From positions 868,001 through 932,000 of the forward strand of contig JADANN010000345.1 in NCBI GenBank assembly GCA_018806985.1: a stretch of DNA of 64,000 nucleotides, given 5' to 3'. The position numbers and the translations under genes were made by a program. Below the pieces are notes generated by a model, which was not told the origin of the DNA, searched no databases, and was given only the letters and a program-made list of their open reading frames with translations. Positions within the stretch are counted from its first letter, which is position 1. Each line of letters opens with the position of its first letter. This DNA comes from Angiostrongylus vasorum. Its lineage: Eukaryota > Nematoda > Chromadorea > Rhabditida > Metastrongylidae. Below are positions 23,401-34,915 of the stretch, piece after piece.

Positions 23401-26400
23401 TCCAGTAACTTCTGTATTGACCAATAATTTTATGCTTTCTTGATGAGCAGACACGAGAGTGTTAGAACAGTATTTGCGTTCTATACAACGCAAAACTGCA
23501 TAATTTTGCCTAACGGTAGAGATGATGATTGTATGAGCTCAGGTACAGTGTATCTGGTCTCTTATAAATCGTACACAGACTAATAGATTGTCGAAGCGGG
23601 TAGACCGCTCTCCACTGTATAACATAACACCCATTTGATAAACCTGAAGTTAAACCAGGTACTCCAATAGGTGCGCATACAACACAGACACATAATGGAG
23701 AAGATTTTGAACTCAAAGTCACTATCCTCGCACAGAAATCGAAAACTTCAGCACGTAAAAATCCTAGAGACATTTTAGAGAAATTCCATGGATTCAAAAT
23801 TAACCGGCGGGATGAATGTCGTGTGGTCATCCGTGACCTCATTCCATACCTTATGATTTCCTGAGAGGGGCTCATTTCTCATCCATGTAAACTTTGCGTG
23901 ACTGATCTGCATCAATAGTTTGAAAACTCATAGAAAACACTGAGCGTTTAAGGGAAGCTGTTTATCATGTGAGTTTAGATTTTTTGTCTTTCTTTAGGAG
24001 TTATGTAAGTATTTGAATGAGCAGGTTGCACTATAGGTTACCAGGAAGGAAAAACCCACCGAAAGTCAGTTAGCCATGATACAGCTCTTAATAAAAAACC
24101 TCGTCTTAATATTCTTTTCACAGCCTCATGTCGCTCTGCTAATCAAGAACACATAAAATTAAGAAAACCTGTGCCATAACAGCCTGAACCAACCTTATGG
24201 CACGTGCAATGTCGCTCTCAAAGAATTTTTTGGCATCGAATGACGATTCAGCTAGAAGACTTTCGATCTCTAGAATCTCCTTCTGCTGTACTCTGAAAAT
24301 ACATTACTAGTTATACGACTGGTTTTAAATACGATTAAAAGAGAAGTAGAACACCATCGCTCTGCAAAAGATTTGCAAGCAACAGGGTTTTAACAAACAC
24401 TGACGCATCAGGTACGAAGCATGGTGAGAATATCAGTGTGATTAGCGCACCTCATTAAGAAATCTTTCTCAGCAAGTAGTCGTTCTTCTCTTGCTCGATA
24501 TTCAGCCAGCTCCAGGCGTATGCAATCAACTTCCTATAGAATAAGACTTTTGTGCTACTAAGAGATTTCTTTAGTAGTCATTTGCTTCACAGAAACACTA
24601 ATGGTTTATAGTACTATCCGAAAATTACCAATGAAATTTGGCCTGTCATCGTTTTTCTATTTTTTTGCTATTTTTTCGTTTCTTTTTCTGTTTCGTTCTT
24701 TTTCATAGGAATTTCAGATCAAGTCCAAAAGCAGAGATACAATGGTTAGAGGTGCCTTGCAATAAATATGGGTTCGATCCCGTGCTCCCGGGTCATCAAG
24801 CGTTCCTTTTCTCAGAGGTCGGCAAAATGATACCTCTCTGGAAGGGTAGTAGCACTCACTCAATACATCGGTAAGCCACCGTGAGTCGTTGTATAGGCCA
24901 GATATGCACTCAGTCACCTCTAACGATATTTGATGAAGTGTGATCCATGCTGCATCACTCAGGGATTGATCAATGCCAAGACCTTCACCTTTTATCCTTC
25001 TATCTCGTCTACGAAGTATAAAACCATGACCTGTTTCCCTATCCTATCTCTCGTTGCCACGGAACTCTTCCATGTGAGGGATCGCATACCTCCTAATCGC
25101 CATTCTGTGTGGACTACCATATTTGGGCGAAACTGGGTTAAAATTTATATCAAAACGGACCATATATTTGTTCCAGACGCATTTGGATTCGTGGAATTGG
25201 CTACAGTGTCCCGAATTAAGTAACATCAGTTCATAGTCATGTGTGCTATGCAATAGTTTATTTGTATGTATGTGAATTATATTCCACATCTCGACTGGTC
25301 TAGCAGGCTACTATCATGTTGCTATGAAATATCGTGAAATATCAAGGAGACGATTTTCCACAGGTCTTTTTGATCTCACGCACCTGCCAAATCCTTTCGT
25401 ACTCCATGTACAATTTGGCATTCTGAGCGCTAAGCTCGGCGCGTTCATCGGCAAGTCGACCATTTCTGAGATTATGCAGACAATTATTTAATTGAGTTTT
25501 ACATGATTTATAGACTTGGTTTCAAAATACGAGTAAAATAAAAATATATTAGTGTAAAAAGCACAGGAAAGTAGGCGGAACACTCGTGCAATAAATCGTC
25601 CTCCCGATTAACCTTCTGGATCTTCCATAGTTTACACCACTGCAGCAAGTTGAAAATCACATTTGGTCATGAGTAAATTCTGCGGTCAGTTTCCAGATAC
25701 TACTATTTTAAGGCATTTAGTCTTTATTTTCATTTTCAGTTTCCGAAAAGACCACTCACTCCCTCATCTGAACCTCGAGATCGGCCTCAGCTTTTGAGAT
25801 TTGAGAGCGAAGTTCCGCACACCTTGCACGATCTGCTTGTTCAGCTTGACGAATAAACTCTATTCTGAAATGGAGCATAATATTAAAAGTTATACTCCGC
25901 TCCTTCACTCTAATATATGTATTATATATTATATTATACTAATATATTCATTTATCACTGATAAGATAACGAGAGGTTTATAAAAATCTTTTTTGGTGAT
26001 AGAGTGCAGTTCTCAACACTAGTGAATTCAACTTGATCCGACTACGAAGACCGACAACACGAGATCGAACGGCTTTGGACGATTTGCTCGGCTCATCCTG
26101 GCTCCGAAGAATGCGATGGAGCCGAAACATAAGGCGAATAAAACTTATTACCAGCCTCATGTTAACTTATTAATGCAGAATAGTATTGACTATTTCATCA
26201 TACCGACGTTAAATCAAAGTCTATACACAAAAATAATTGGTTTACGTAGTGCATGGAGAACGGGCGCATGTGGTACAGTGGTCCGAGGCGCCCTGCAACA
26301 CACACATGGGATCGGTCCCCGCGCCCATGGCTCACCAAACCTTCTATCTCGCGGGGTCAACAGATTGGTACCAGACTCGTCTGGGAGGATAGCAGCACTG

Positions 26401-29400
26401 GCTCGATACATTGGCAGGCCACCGTGAGTCATTGCAAAGGCCAGATTTGCATTCAGTCACCTCCAAACGATGGTTAATGAAGTCGAATGCATGGTGCATT
26501 CCTGGGGGGTTGATCAACGCCAAAGGCTTTATCCTTTTTTTAAGCTAATACATGCGGAAGTGAAACAAAGGCTTTATTTGAGTGGATCGAAAACGTTTGC
26601 AGTCAGATCTTCAGAGAACTTATACCATATGTGTACACAAAGCAACTCACCAGTTTAGAAAAACTAATATTTTGTAAATCGAAGAATCAACTACTAGTGG
26701 CCATTATCTACATGCTTCGCTATTCTTCGTCTGTTTCACATATCTCCATAGTTAGGTCGTCTGTGCAATAAAATGATGGAATCCTACTTCTTTTGCAAAG
26801 CTCTGAACCGCAGGTGTCTGCGATGAGGACCGAACGCGCTATTAGCCTTTCCAGGTGCTAACGCGTTCATCACTACACCATGCGGGTCCTTCGTTTTCGC
26901 TTGTCTCTCAGCTAGTTTTCTATCGATCAGCGCCATCAGCAATCACCCGTCAGCGGGATTGATCTGGGGAGCCCACATCAGCACTGAACCCAATTAAGCT
27001 GAGGCTATAGTTAAAATCACAACGTTTCACTTTTTTATTTGCCACCTATTACAATTTTTCACGGCAAGGTATTGAGAGAAATACAACCACAACGATGGTG
27101 AGATGTTTCCAAAACCACGGACCGTACGTCTCTGCAGTAAGGAACGAACGGCTGTTACCTTTCCGGGGGCTAACTGTTTGGTGGTGAATGCGTTAGCCCC
27201 TGAAAGTGTAATAGCTTATTCGTTCCCTACCACAGACACCTGTAGTCTGCAGTTTTGCAAATATCTCAGCATCGTTGTGGTTGTACTATTTTTTTTTATA
27301 GAACTCGTCTTTCACATCTACTGCGCGGTTCCTAGCACTTCTCGCACTCGATTCATTTCTTAGCACACATCGCCCACGAAGGTCTTCCAACTTCTTACGT
27401 TTGGCTTCCGTTCCTGCATGACGACTTTCCTTGTCGTTGAATGCTAGCCAAGTCGAATCTTTCTGGAGTCCTGAGAGGGCCGGCCTAGAGCGTCCTCACT
27501 TCGATTCCAGAGAGTGCTTTTCCCGGATAAGTCCAGTACCAATTTGCCGACGCCGGCGGGATGAGTTGCTTGCTGAACCTGGTGCGGAGTGGAGTCAATT
27601 CGGCCAAAAACCTCCAATCAAGTGAAAGGGAAGTATATGGGAGGCGGTTAGGAGTCGCCTCCAACAAATAGGCTCCATGTGCACTTTTGGAGAGCTTGGC
27701 AAGCTACCCGTGTGTATACCTAGCCCCCCACTTACATAGCCCAGCAAGCTACACGTGAGTATCAAAAAAGCTAAAAACTGTAAAAGAAATGGGCCTCATT
27801 CTCCTGACCCCCGAAAGAGCCCCCAATTCGGCAGCGTTGGGTAGGACGAGTACGGAGAGGCTGCTAAAATCTCAGGGCCAATGGAAGCTGCCTAGATTTC
27901 AAAGAACTATGGTGACGATCTGTACCTACAATGCACGTACACTTGCATCCAAGTCCTCGATAGAAGACTTGCTCATGCAAGCAAGAAGGATAAAGTACGA
28001 CGTCATCGGCTTGGCCAAGACGAGAAGACGCCAGTCTTTCAACGCCGTCTATGACACTGGAGAAGAACTGTTCCTCGGACCATGCAACAGTAGAGGAGCT
28101 GGCGGCGTCAGCGTTCTCGTCAACACGAGTTTGTCCATGAACATCGATTCATTCCAACAACTTACAACCCGAGTCGGACGTTTACGATTAAAAAGATGTG
28201 GATCAATTCCGGCTTTGACAATCTTCGTCGTTTACGCGCCGACATCAAACTATGACGAAGAAGAAGTCAGAGCGTTCTATATGGACATGGACAAGTTCTA
28301 CAGAAAAGAGCACACATTCTTCAAGGTCATCATTGGAGATTTTAACGCCAAGATTGGGCCAAGAAGAACGTCTGAAGAACGTCACATTTGGACCCACGGA
28401 TTAGAATGGAACGAACAGGGTGAGCGGCTGTCTGAGTTTATCATGGCGACCAAGACAATCCATGGCGACTCACAATTCCAGAAGCCCCACCCTCAGCGCT
28501 CGACGTGGGAGTCTCCCAATGGAAAGTACCATAACGAAATAGACCACGTCTAAGTAAAAGAGAAGGTTTTGCCTAACCTATGTCGCTGTTGTCCCAAAAT
28601 TCTACACGGGATCAGACCATTGTCTCCTTCCTGCCTTCCTGCAGAATTCTATTTCTCGCGGAAAGGCGAAAAAAGCCGCTAAATTCAAAAACCGGAGTCC
28701 CAGAACCACCGCAAACTGGGACTTATTCAATTCATTAGTCGGCTGTTGGGAAGATGCGGTCATCGATAACAACGAAAAATACGATCAGCTCATTCAACAT
28801 CTTCACGTTAGCGTTGATAGCTGAGAGTTCGAAAGTCAACCAAGAGACTTCGCTCTCCAGAAAGACTCCAGCTAATACGCCGGCGCGGAATAGCACGAGC
28901 TGCAGGCAACCGCGAACTAACGTCCGAACTTTCAAAACAATGCAGATATGCGATAAAACAAGATCTTGAAGAGAGAAGAGCAGCATAGTTAGTGAGCGAA
29001 GCTGCCGAGCTAAGAAAAGCTAATGCAAAACCCACCGAAGCTTCGCCACTTACAAAACCAAGATGATTGCACTGTAACGCCCAGACGGAACAATTATAGC
29101 GTCACAAAGGCACTGGAGAAAATCATTCACGAATACTACTCAGATCTCTTCGAAAGCCACGTCCACCTTCCGTCATATGAAACAAAGGAGGATCGATATG
29201 TTTTACCACCGATTCTCCCTTCCGAAATCCGATATGCCATTTCGTCGGTGAAAAAATCGAACAGCACCAGGTCCGGACACGATAAGATCAGAAGACCTGA
29301 AGAACCTTCCACCAGTCCTCGTAAACACACTGGCTCGGTTCTTCACACATTACCTGTCTGAATGCAAGGTCCCTACTCAGTGGAAGACCAGAAGGAACGT

Positions 29401-32400
29401 GTTATTGTTCAAAAAGGATGACCTCCACGCTATAGGCAACTATCGCCCAATCTGCTTGCTGTCTGTCGTCCACAAACTTTTCACTCTAGTCATCCTAAAT
29501 AGGATTGACAGAACACTGGACGAAGGACAGCCATGTGAGCAAGCAGGGTTTCGAAAAGAATTTAGTACGATGGACCACATCCACACGTTAACAAGACTCA
29601 TTGAAGTATCGCGAGAGTATGAAAGATCGCTGTATCTAACTTTCACCGATTTAAAGAAGGCATTTGACTCAACTGAGATAGAAGCAGTCATGGAAGCCCT
29701 TGACAGTCAAGGAGTTCCTACTCTGTACATAAAGATTCTTCGTGAGCTCTACAAAAATTTCACAACCAAGATATCACCATTCTACAAAGATATTAGCATT
29801 GACGTCAAAAAGAGGGGGTTAGGCAAGACCATACCATCTCGCCAAAATTATTTCCCGCCACCCTCCAAAACGTCATGCGAACATTGGAATGGGATAATAT
29901 AGGAGTGAAAATCGATGGTCGGCAGTTACACCATCTTCGCTTTGCTGAAGACATCGTCCTTGTTAAACCAAACATTAGCCAAGCGGAACGCATGATTGCC
30001 GACTTTGATAAAGTCTGTGGAAAGAATGGTCTTCGACTAAATCTCACAAAAACGATGTTCATGAAGAACAGATTGGTTTCGTATGTCCCATTCACGCTCA
30101 ACGGAACGAATGTCTCCGAATGCACCAATTGTGTATGTCTAGGTCGGGAAATCAACATGTTGAACGACTTAGCTCCCGAGTTGAGCAGAAGGAAACGAGC
30201 GGCCTGGAGAGCTTTCAACATCGAGGATGTAGTGAAGAGAACAAAGAACGCCCGACTGCGTGTCCACCTTTTCGTCTCACCGGTACTTCCTGCCCCAATG
30301 TATGCTTCAGAAACCTGGTCGCTGCGTAAGCAGGATGAGAGATCACTCAGGATTATTGAACGCGCAGTCGAAAGGATAGTGCTAGGAGCATCCCGTTTCA
30401 CACAAGTATGGGAAGGGATCCGAAGCTCCGACCCTGCATCAACGATCAAAAATCAAAGACGCAGTTCTCTGCGCCAAACAGTCGAAGATAAGGTGGGCCG
30501 GACACGTAATGCGTATGAATGAGAACAAATGGACAAGAGTCGTTCGTAATTGGATTCCCTCGTGATGTCAAAAGTGTTGCACGAACACCATTAATCCAAT
30601 GGTCAGTGTTCCTCACGGAAACCCTAGAGAAAAGTTATTGTGCTCAACTAGCCCCCACAGCAAACAGAACCCACTGGGATACTCTTGCACACGACGAGGG
30701 AAAAATGGAAGATTTACTGGCACCGACTCGAGTCACTCGACGATCAGCGGGACTACAGCTGACAGAATAGGTGACAAAAAGTACGCAGACGTGCATAGCG
30801 CAGTGGTTAGTGATGCCGTGCAATACATATTTCCTCCATTTCGCCCTGATCGGAAAGTTAAGATTAAAATCATTCATTCGGATAGGAACCCTAACCAGAT
30901 ACTTCTGTAGGATTCGAAAACTCGTGTACAAGCGGAATATTTTTTCGTCTGCCTCTAATGATGCTAAAGAAATCGAATACATGGCGCATCCCTCAGGGAA
31001 TTGATCAATGTCAGACGTTTTATCCTTATCTTTACAGGGAAGCATATTCTCTTTCAAATAGTATGAATACCGTTTATTGTAAAGGGTGATGCTTTCGTTT
31101 ATGCGTTTGGCACGAATCGTGTTCTCAGCGTTTTGCATCAGAGCCATAATCGACTCGTCTCGTGCCATCACCAAAGCCTTTGAGTAGTTTGCCTAAACTG
31201 GGAAGGTTTCGAGCTCATATCCGCTTAATGTACCTCCGTATTGTTCGCTTGACCCTTACTGCTTACGTTTCAAGGAATTTCTCATTGAATAATGACCAGC
31301 ATTTCATACTCCCTAAAGAATTACCAAAAAGGAAGTTGTTCTATATGATGTTTACACTACAATGCCTTATTATACGGTGGATTTTGACCTTTTCAGAGCC
31401 GCTGTTGTTAATTATGAATGTGCTCCATGTCTCTACGATACGTTCACTGGCCGGTACACATTGAGTTCAACAGACAACACATGTACTTAAAAATTATACG
31501 TCGTTGCCAATTTGTTAGTGAAACGGATGGGGGAAAGTTCTAAGAGTAATTTCTACTAATTTCTTTTACAATCTAAGAATGTTTCGTAGAGTGCTTGATG
31601 AGGCTTTAATGATGGGAGACATCAGGTCCAAGCAAGAAAAAACATTGCTGTTCAGGTTTCTATTTTTGTGAAGGACGATATATGATTTTTTTCTTGTCAC
31701 CATTCTTAAAAGTTGCGGTATTTGTCGAGTCCTGCATGAAAAGTGTTTTTGTTGTTGTTTCTTGGGTTACTATCGTGATAGCAGCACCAATCGTGCAGTC
31801 AACAGTGTCTAGGAGGACACTCCAACTCCATCCAGTAGCACCGGCAACGCCGACGTAATGGTCAAAGTCCTTTCTTACTTTTTTATTTATCTTTATTCTA
31901 TTTGATCCGTCTTCACATCCACTGTGCGGATCTCAACACTTCTCACATTGGATTCGTTTCCTCGCATCCATTGTCCACGAAGATCTTCCAACTTTTTACG
32001 TGTGACTTCGGCTGCTGCTCGAGGATTTCCATTTCATCTTGAATGTCGTAGAATGCTTATCAAGCAATTCTCCCTGGAGTCCTGAGATAGCCGGGCTGGA
32101 GCGTTCCCAATTAGATTGCAGAGAGTGATTTTTCCCAGACAAGTCCGGTACCAATTTTCCGACCCAGGAGGGATGAGAGGCTTGGTTGGCCCGAAGCGGA
32201 ATCGAACTAGCACCATTCTCGTTATAACGGACATCACTACCACTGTGCACTCCACCCCCTTTAAATAAATAGGTTATTTAGTGACCACGAGCTTGTAGGA
32301 GGTGTTTTCTAGTCATAATACTCACACCATCTGTTATCTAGAAGCTACGTAGACAATAAAAAGTCTGAGAATATTGTAATTCTTTTTTGTTCACGGCCTC

Positions 32401-33066
32401 TTCAGTTTTTTTTTGCTTTAGCAAAGCTATTTCGCAAGCCATTCACCTTGAATTCAGTGTTTTGAACACCCCAAGAATCATGTAGATGACGAAGTTCGTC
32501 CACCATTTCTACATTTTCACGTTCAAGTTGTTTCACCAGAGCAATATAGCGCTCTAGGCGAGAGTTCAGATCCTGAAATTAGTGCATCGTTGTCGGCTTA
32601 TGCTGAACGGAATTGCTTCCTCAATATCCGAACGATTTTTTAGAAGTCACTTTCACTATAATTTAATGCAGTACCTGAAATTCGGCCTTTTCATGCGGAT
32701 AGAACGCGTTGGCCTCTCCGAATCTACTTCGACCAGAAGCAACTTCGACTGAAATCTTTCAAATTTAACAAGTGCTAAAATGACTTGTTTTACACAAAAT
32801 ATAGCTAGGATCGAGATATTAATCCTACTTAAATCAGTAGATTAGTACCAAAATGTATGCTACTACACTCTCGATAGGGTACTGCTTAGTGTTGAACTTT
32901 AAAGTGCAACGAAACTAAGAAGTTGTCCTGATTTCAGTCTGTACTTCTTTCCTATTCGAAAATTCTCCCAATTTCAATGCGTGTCTAGTCTTTGATTAAA
33001 TATGATCGTTCCAAAATTTAGAAAAGAATGTGGGAACGAAAAAATAGAGAGTCACTTACCTTCCAT
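20079..33066 (-). CDS. Cytoplasmic intermediate filament protein (13 exons)
   Basis: Structural protein that assembles into coiled-coil dimers and cytoplasmic filaments in nematode epithelia. Exons, right to left: 33066-33060, 32748-32675, 32572-32447, 31177-31071, 25864-25760, 25465-25384, 24533-24451, 24292-24169, 23041-22808, 22647-22561, 21265-21183, 20430-20361, 20162-20079. All phases agree and the total is 1266 bp, 421 residues plus stop. The rod runs from [20 protein letters not shown] (coil 1A) to [14 protein letters not shown] (rod end), about 343 residues. That suits the long lamin-like coil 1B of protostome filaments. The head is short (26 residues) and the tail is short. The start at 33066 is tentative, because family heads are usually longer. 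The 5.2-kb intron 25865-31070 holds an RTE element and two SINEs. It is a divergent member of the family; the exact orthologue was not identified. Confidence 0.88.
20718..21060 (+). repeat. Interspersed repeat family B, copy 3 (inside IF gene)
   Basis: Matches 5150-5535 with an internal deletion after GACAGGGTCTGCCAAG. It retains CAGTACCAGGATCCACCACC, GCATGGTGG-like TCATGGTGGAAAATCTCGC, and the terminal GAGGATGGGCCATTCGAGTA block. It lies in the intron between the rod-end and tail exons. Confidence 0.8.
21183..23041 (-). CDS. IF gene exons for coil 2 and rod end
   Basis: Exon 23041-22808 encodes 78 residues ([20 protein letters not shown].. to [10 protein letters not shown]). Exon 22647-22561 encodes [20 protein letters not shown] and more. 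Exon 21265-21183 encodes [18 protein letters not shown], a version of the rod-end consensus (LDAEIAIYRKLLEGEE). The Gly of the usual LEGEE is Cys here and the Leu is Ile, a divergent rod end. Together about 134 residues, close to the usual length of coil 2. Confidence 0.88.
21889..22171 (-). mobile_element. SINE family A copy (IF intron)
   Basis: Complete-looking minus-strand copy with GATAAAGGATAAAGAT tail boundary, core CCCAGACAAGTCTGGTACCA, and head CCACTGCTCCACACGCGCC. Confidence 0.92.
23425..23925 (+). mobile_element. Penelope-like element fragment (GIY-YIG region)
   Basis: Plus-strand decay product of the element at 61.7-63.2 kb. [20 protein letters not shown] near 23505-23570 is the start of the GIY-YIG endonuclease, followed by GRPLS-like sequence and then terminal-repeat sequence (ATTTTGAACTCAAAGTCACT, CTATCCTCGCACAG). 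The left boundary carries CTTGATGAGCAGACACGAG, the boundary motif of this family. It sits in the IF intron 23042-24168. Confidence 0.72.
24169..25864 (-). CDS. IF gene exons for coil 1B
   Basis: Four exons (25864-25760, 25465-25384, 24533-24451, 24292-24169) encode continuous heptad-rich sequence. It includes [28 protein letters not shown]-like [32 protein letters not shown] and [20 protein letters not shown]. The last block corresponds to the family's FLR..H..EI..L and YFKNELA.AIRDIRAEY segments at the end of coil 1B and linker 12. Confidence 0.85.
24735..25003 (+). mobile_element. SINE family A copy (IF intron)
   Basis: Head with ACAATGGTTAGAGGTGCC (box A-like) and TGGGTTCGATCCC (box B), a core diverged at GGTACC, and a 3' tail ACCTTTTATCCTTC. 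Confidence 0.88.
25985..26190. mobile_element. Penelope-type terminal fragment, degenerate hammerhead-like motif
   Basis: Contains GGAGCCGAAACATAAGGCGA followed by ATAAAACTTATTACCAGCCT, the same order as the right-end consensus (GAAACGTNAGC.., AATAAAA, CCTCGTGTTAGCTTA). The CTGANGA half is lost. Confidence 0.5.
26255..26542 (+). mobile_element. SINE family A copy (IF intron)
   Basis: Good plus-strand copy: box A GTGGTACAGTGGTCCGAGG, box B-like GGGATCGGTCCCCGCG, core GGTACCAGACTCGTCTGGGA, 3' domain CACCTCCAAACGATGGTTAA, tail TTTATCCTTTT. Confidence 0.93.
26785..27295. repeat. Repeat family F with internal fold-back
   Basis: Units related to 36035-36385 and 39240-39530. Blocks 27077-27180 and 27187-27290 are inverted copies of each other (CCACAACGATGGTGAGATG.. 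against ..CATCTCAGCATCGTTGTGG on the complement), giving a hairpin with arms of about 100 bp. No coding capacity. It resembles a non-autonomous terminal-inverted-repeat element. Confidence 0.75.
27300..27607 (-). mobile_element. SINE family C copy, head truncated
   Basis: Shares CTTCCAACTTCTTACG, CTGGAGTCCTGAGAGGGCC and CAATTTGCCGACGCCGG with the copies at 31.9, 38.6, 51.9 and 52.9 kb. The tRNA-like head is cut where the RTE element begins. Confidence 0.8.
27608..30775 (+). mobile_element. Near full-length RTE retrotransposon (copy 3, inactive)
   Basis: An RTE-clade non-LTR element with leader, APE-type endonuclease, reverse transcriptase and short 3' end. The open frame 27789-28553 covers the endonuclease: [14 protein letters not shown], and the NEIDHV end, which is then cut by a stop. 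Reverse transcriptase pieces follow at 29399-29902 ([30 protein letters not shown]) and 29875-30522 ([10 protein letters not shown], then [32 protein letters not shown]). Frameshifts around 28.55-29.4 kb and near 29.82 kb leave it inactive. The catalytic box is FAED rather than FADD. It lies in the large intron of the IF gene, on the opposite strand. Hookworms carry the RTE family dingo; identity with it is not tested. Confidence 0.93.
30783..31035 (+). mobile_element. SINE family A variant, core lost
   Basis: Head GTGCATAGCGCAGTGGTTAG and 3' domain GAATACATGGCGCATCCCTC with TTTATCCTT tail are clear. The shared core between them is unrecognisable. It ends just left of IF exon 31177-31071. Confidence 0.72.
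31071..31177 (-). CDS. IF gene exon, start of coil 1B
   Basis: Encodes [20 protein letters not shown] and [14 protein letters not shown]. The donor AAACG/gtattc splits an Arg codon that is completed exactly by the exon at 25864 (A/ATA GAG). The frame match across a 5.2-kb intron is good evidence that both belong to one gene. Confidence 0.82.
31880..32262 (-). mobile_element. SINE family C copy, complete head
   Basis: The reverse complement begins GGTGGAGTGCACAGTGGTAG (box A-like) with CTAGTTCGATTCCGC (box B) about 40 bp on. The core AAATTGGTACCGGACTTGTC is shared with family A, followed by a family-specific 3' part. A tRNA-derived origin is inferred from the two promoter boxes. Confidence 0.85.
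32447..33066 (-). CDS. IF gene 5' exons: head and coil 1A
   Basis: Three exons. The first ends ATGGAAG/gtaagt at 33060. The second, 32748-32675, encodes [20 protein letters not shown]. The third, 32572-32447, encodes the coil 1A consensus ([18 protein letters not shown]) and [12 protein letters not shown], comparable to the LNDRL.SYI..VR.LE and WG..T of the family. Sequence upstream of the ATG is open only briefly before a TAA in the coding frame, so either translation begins here or an acceptor (ataag/GCAAACC) starts this exon. Confidence 0.85.
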
Positions 33067-33099
33067 GACAGATGTCGTTGGTTTCCGCACTGGTTTGCC

Positions 33100-34640
33100 T
33101 TATCAGAGCACGTTGCTTTATCTAGGAAGCGCCATAAGTACAACGAGAATAATAGCGTGGGCAGTGAGACGAAAATTCCTTGTTCAGATATGATATTAAA
33201 GACGTACACATGAAAGTAAACAGCTAGGTACGTAAACAGACATACAATAGATATCACTTGTATAACCAAACAAATAGTACCTGAAGCTAGTTTTTTGGAA
33301 ATCGATGACGATTTCTTCATTACTACGGTGTTTGTGGATTTGGGAAAGAATTGTGCAGATTTATAGAACAGCCTTCGATCTGTCGATATGATCTCATATG
33401 TGACTGTCATACAACACTCTACCAAATTTAAACATGTTTAGAAGCAGAATCCTCAAGAAATTCAGAAAGGAAGTTTAAGCTTTTAATATTTCGGACGCAA
33501 AATCAGCAACTGCAAATGTGAGGGGGTACACTAGGACAAGTGCCTTATCCTATTAGACACGAAATTGACATAACTCAAATGCTTTCGCTTTAGAAATAAG
33601 ATCTTTGAAGCTGTGAAGTGGATGACATATGCGTCATTGGCACCAGAAAATTAAAAAAGTCATTTTGGTAGAATGAGATGACTTCCACATGAAATCAAAG
33701 ATCTGCAGAGTCCACTGGTTCTTACACCATCTAATAAAAACTCTTCTGACCTAAGACACGATGGTCCAAACATGAAAGTAGCAGCTAATCTCGCACAAGA
33801 TCCATTGTAAACAATGCAGAGACGTTAGGCTTTGAAATCGTAATTGATCTGAATTAGTTCTGTGTGGAGTGAGAAGGCGCTTGAAAGAGATATATAAAGC
33901 ATACATATCGATTTCCGTGCTGAGTAGCACAAGCGACACATCAACACAATTTACTGCTTTGTCATCTCAGAAAGAAATACTGAGTTTGATAAAGTTATCA
34001 ACTTGTACTTTCACCAACGAAAACTTCATCAGAATTAATCACGAAAACCTCACCAATACATATAGAATTGCCCTCGTTAATTTACCACCGTCTAATGATG
34101 TCACTTGAACTTGAAATAACTGAACGGACTCCACAAGTGTTGGTTGCCCATTCAATCACAAATTTTTTGTGTATATAAAAAATTCGTGCCAGCCATATGC
34201 TGGATTTGAGCGAGCAGAAAGTCACCGAAAACCGGTAAAAAATCCAAAAAATCATTAAGAAAAAACGCCATCCCTACAGCTTGAAACTATGGTACTTCAG
34301 TGCGCTTCACTTAACCTCTCTCTATTGACAGAAGAATAAAATGTGCTAATTAGGCGCAAATACCGTCGTTCAAGTGCCAGATGGCAATTGTGATAAACAC
34401 CTAATCACTCAGCTTATCGTGCTATTTGAAGTATAGCAGGCGGAAAGTTGACCACAGTGACAAACCCGAGGAGCGATAGGCTAACTTTCATTGTTTCGTA
34501 TGTTTCAGACAAATCAGTTACTAGTTGATCAACTTCAGACAGATTGATGGAGCATTGCTTGACTGAAGAGGGATGATGATGAGGTGGGACGACGAAACAG
34601 CGACTGTGACTACCACGAAAACTCTTCCATTTTACTAAGA
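33100..34640. other. Upstream of IF gene; no gene assigned
   Basis: Should hold the IF promoter or upstream head exons, but no motif could be fixed. A minus-strand frame at 33018-33425 contains a hydrophobic stretch (CLVIQVISIVCLFTYLAVYF); it overlaps the IF first exon in another frame and is probably fortuitous. Confidence 0.35.
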
Positions 34641-34642
34641 TG

Positions 34643-34915
34643 AGGAGCGTGTAGCTCAATGGTTGGAGGCGCTTTGTAATTCACACCTGGTCATTGATTC
34701 AATCAGCATATCAAACCTTCCATCTCTCCGGGGATCACAAACTGGTACCAGACCTGTTTGGGAGGATAGCAGAAAGAGTTCGATGCATTGGTGGGTCAAC
34801 GTGATATAGGGCCATATATTCATTTAATCACCTCTAACGATGCTTCCTGAAGTCGAATGCATGGCGCATTCCTCATGGATTGGTTTACGCCGGAAGCTTT
34901 ATAGCTTTAGCTTTA
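34643..34915 (+). mobile_element. SINE family A copy
   Basis: Head GCGTGTAGCTCAATGGTTGG, core CACAAACTGGTACCAGACCT, 3' domain CACCTCTAACGATGCTTCCT. The 3' tail is shortened to CTTTATAGC. Confidence 0.85.

Noticed and set aside
33018..33425. 135-codon minus-strand frame with hydrophobic segments, possible membrane protein
   Set aside because: It overlaps the first exon of the filament gene in a different frame; hydrophobicity follows from AT-rich sequence.
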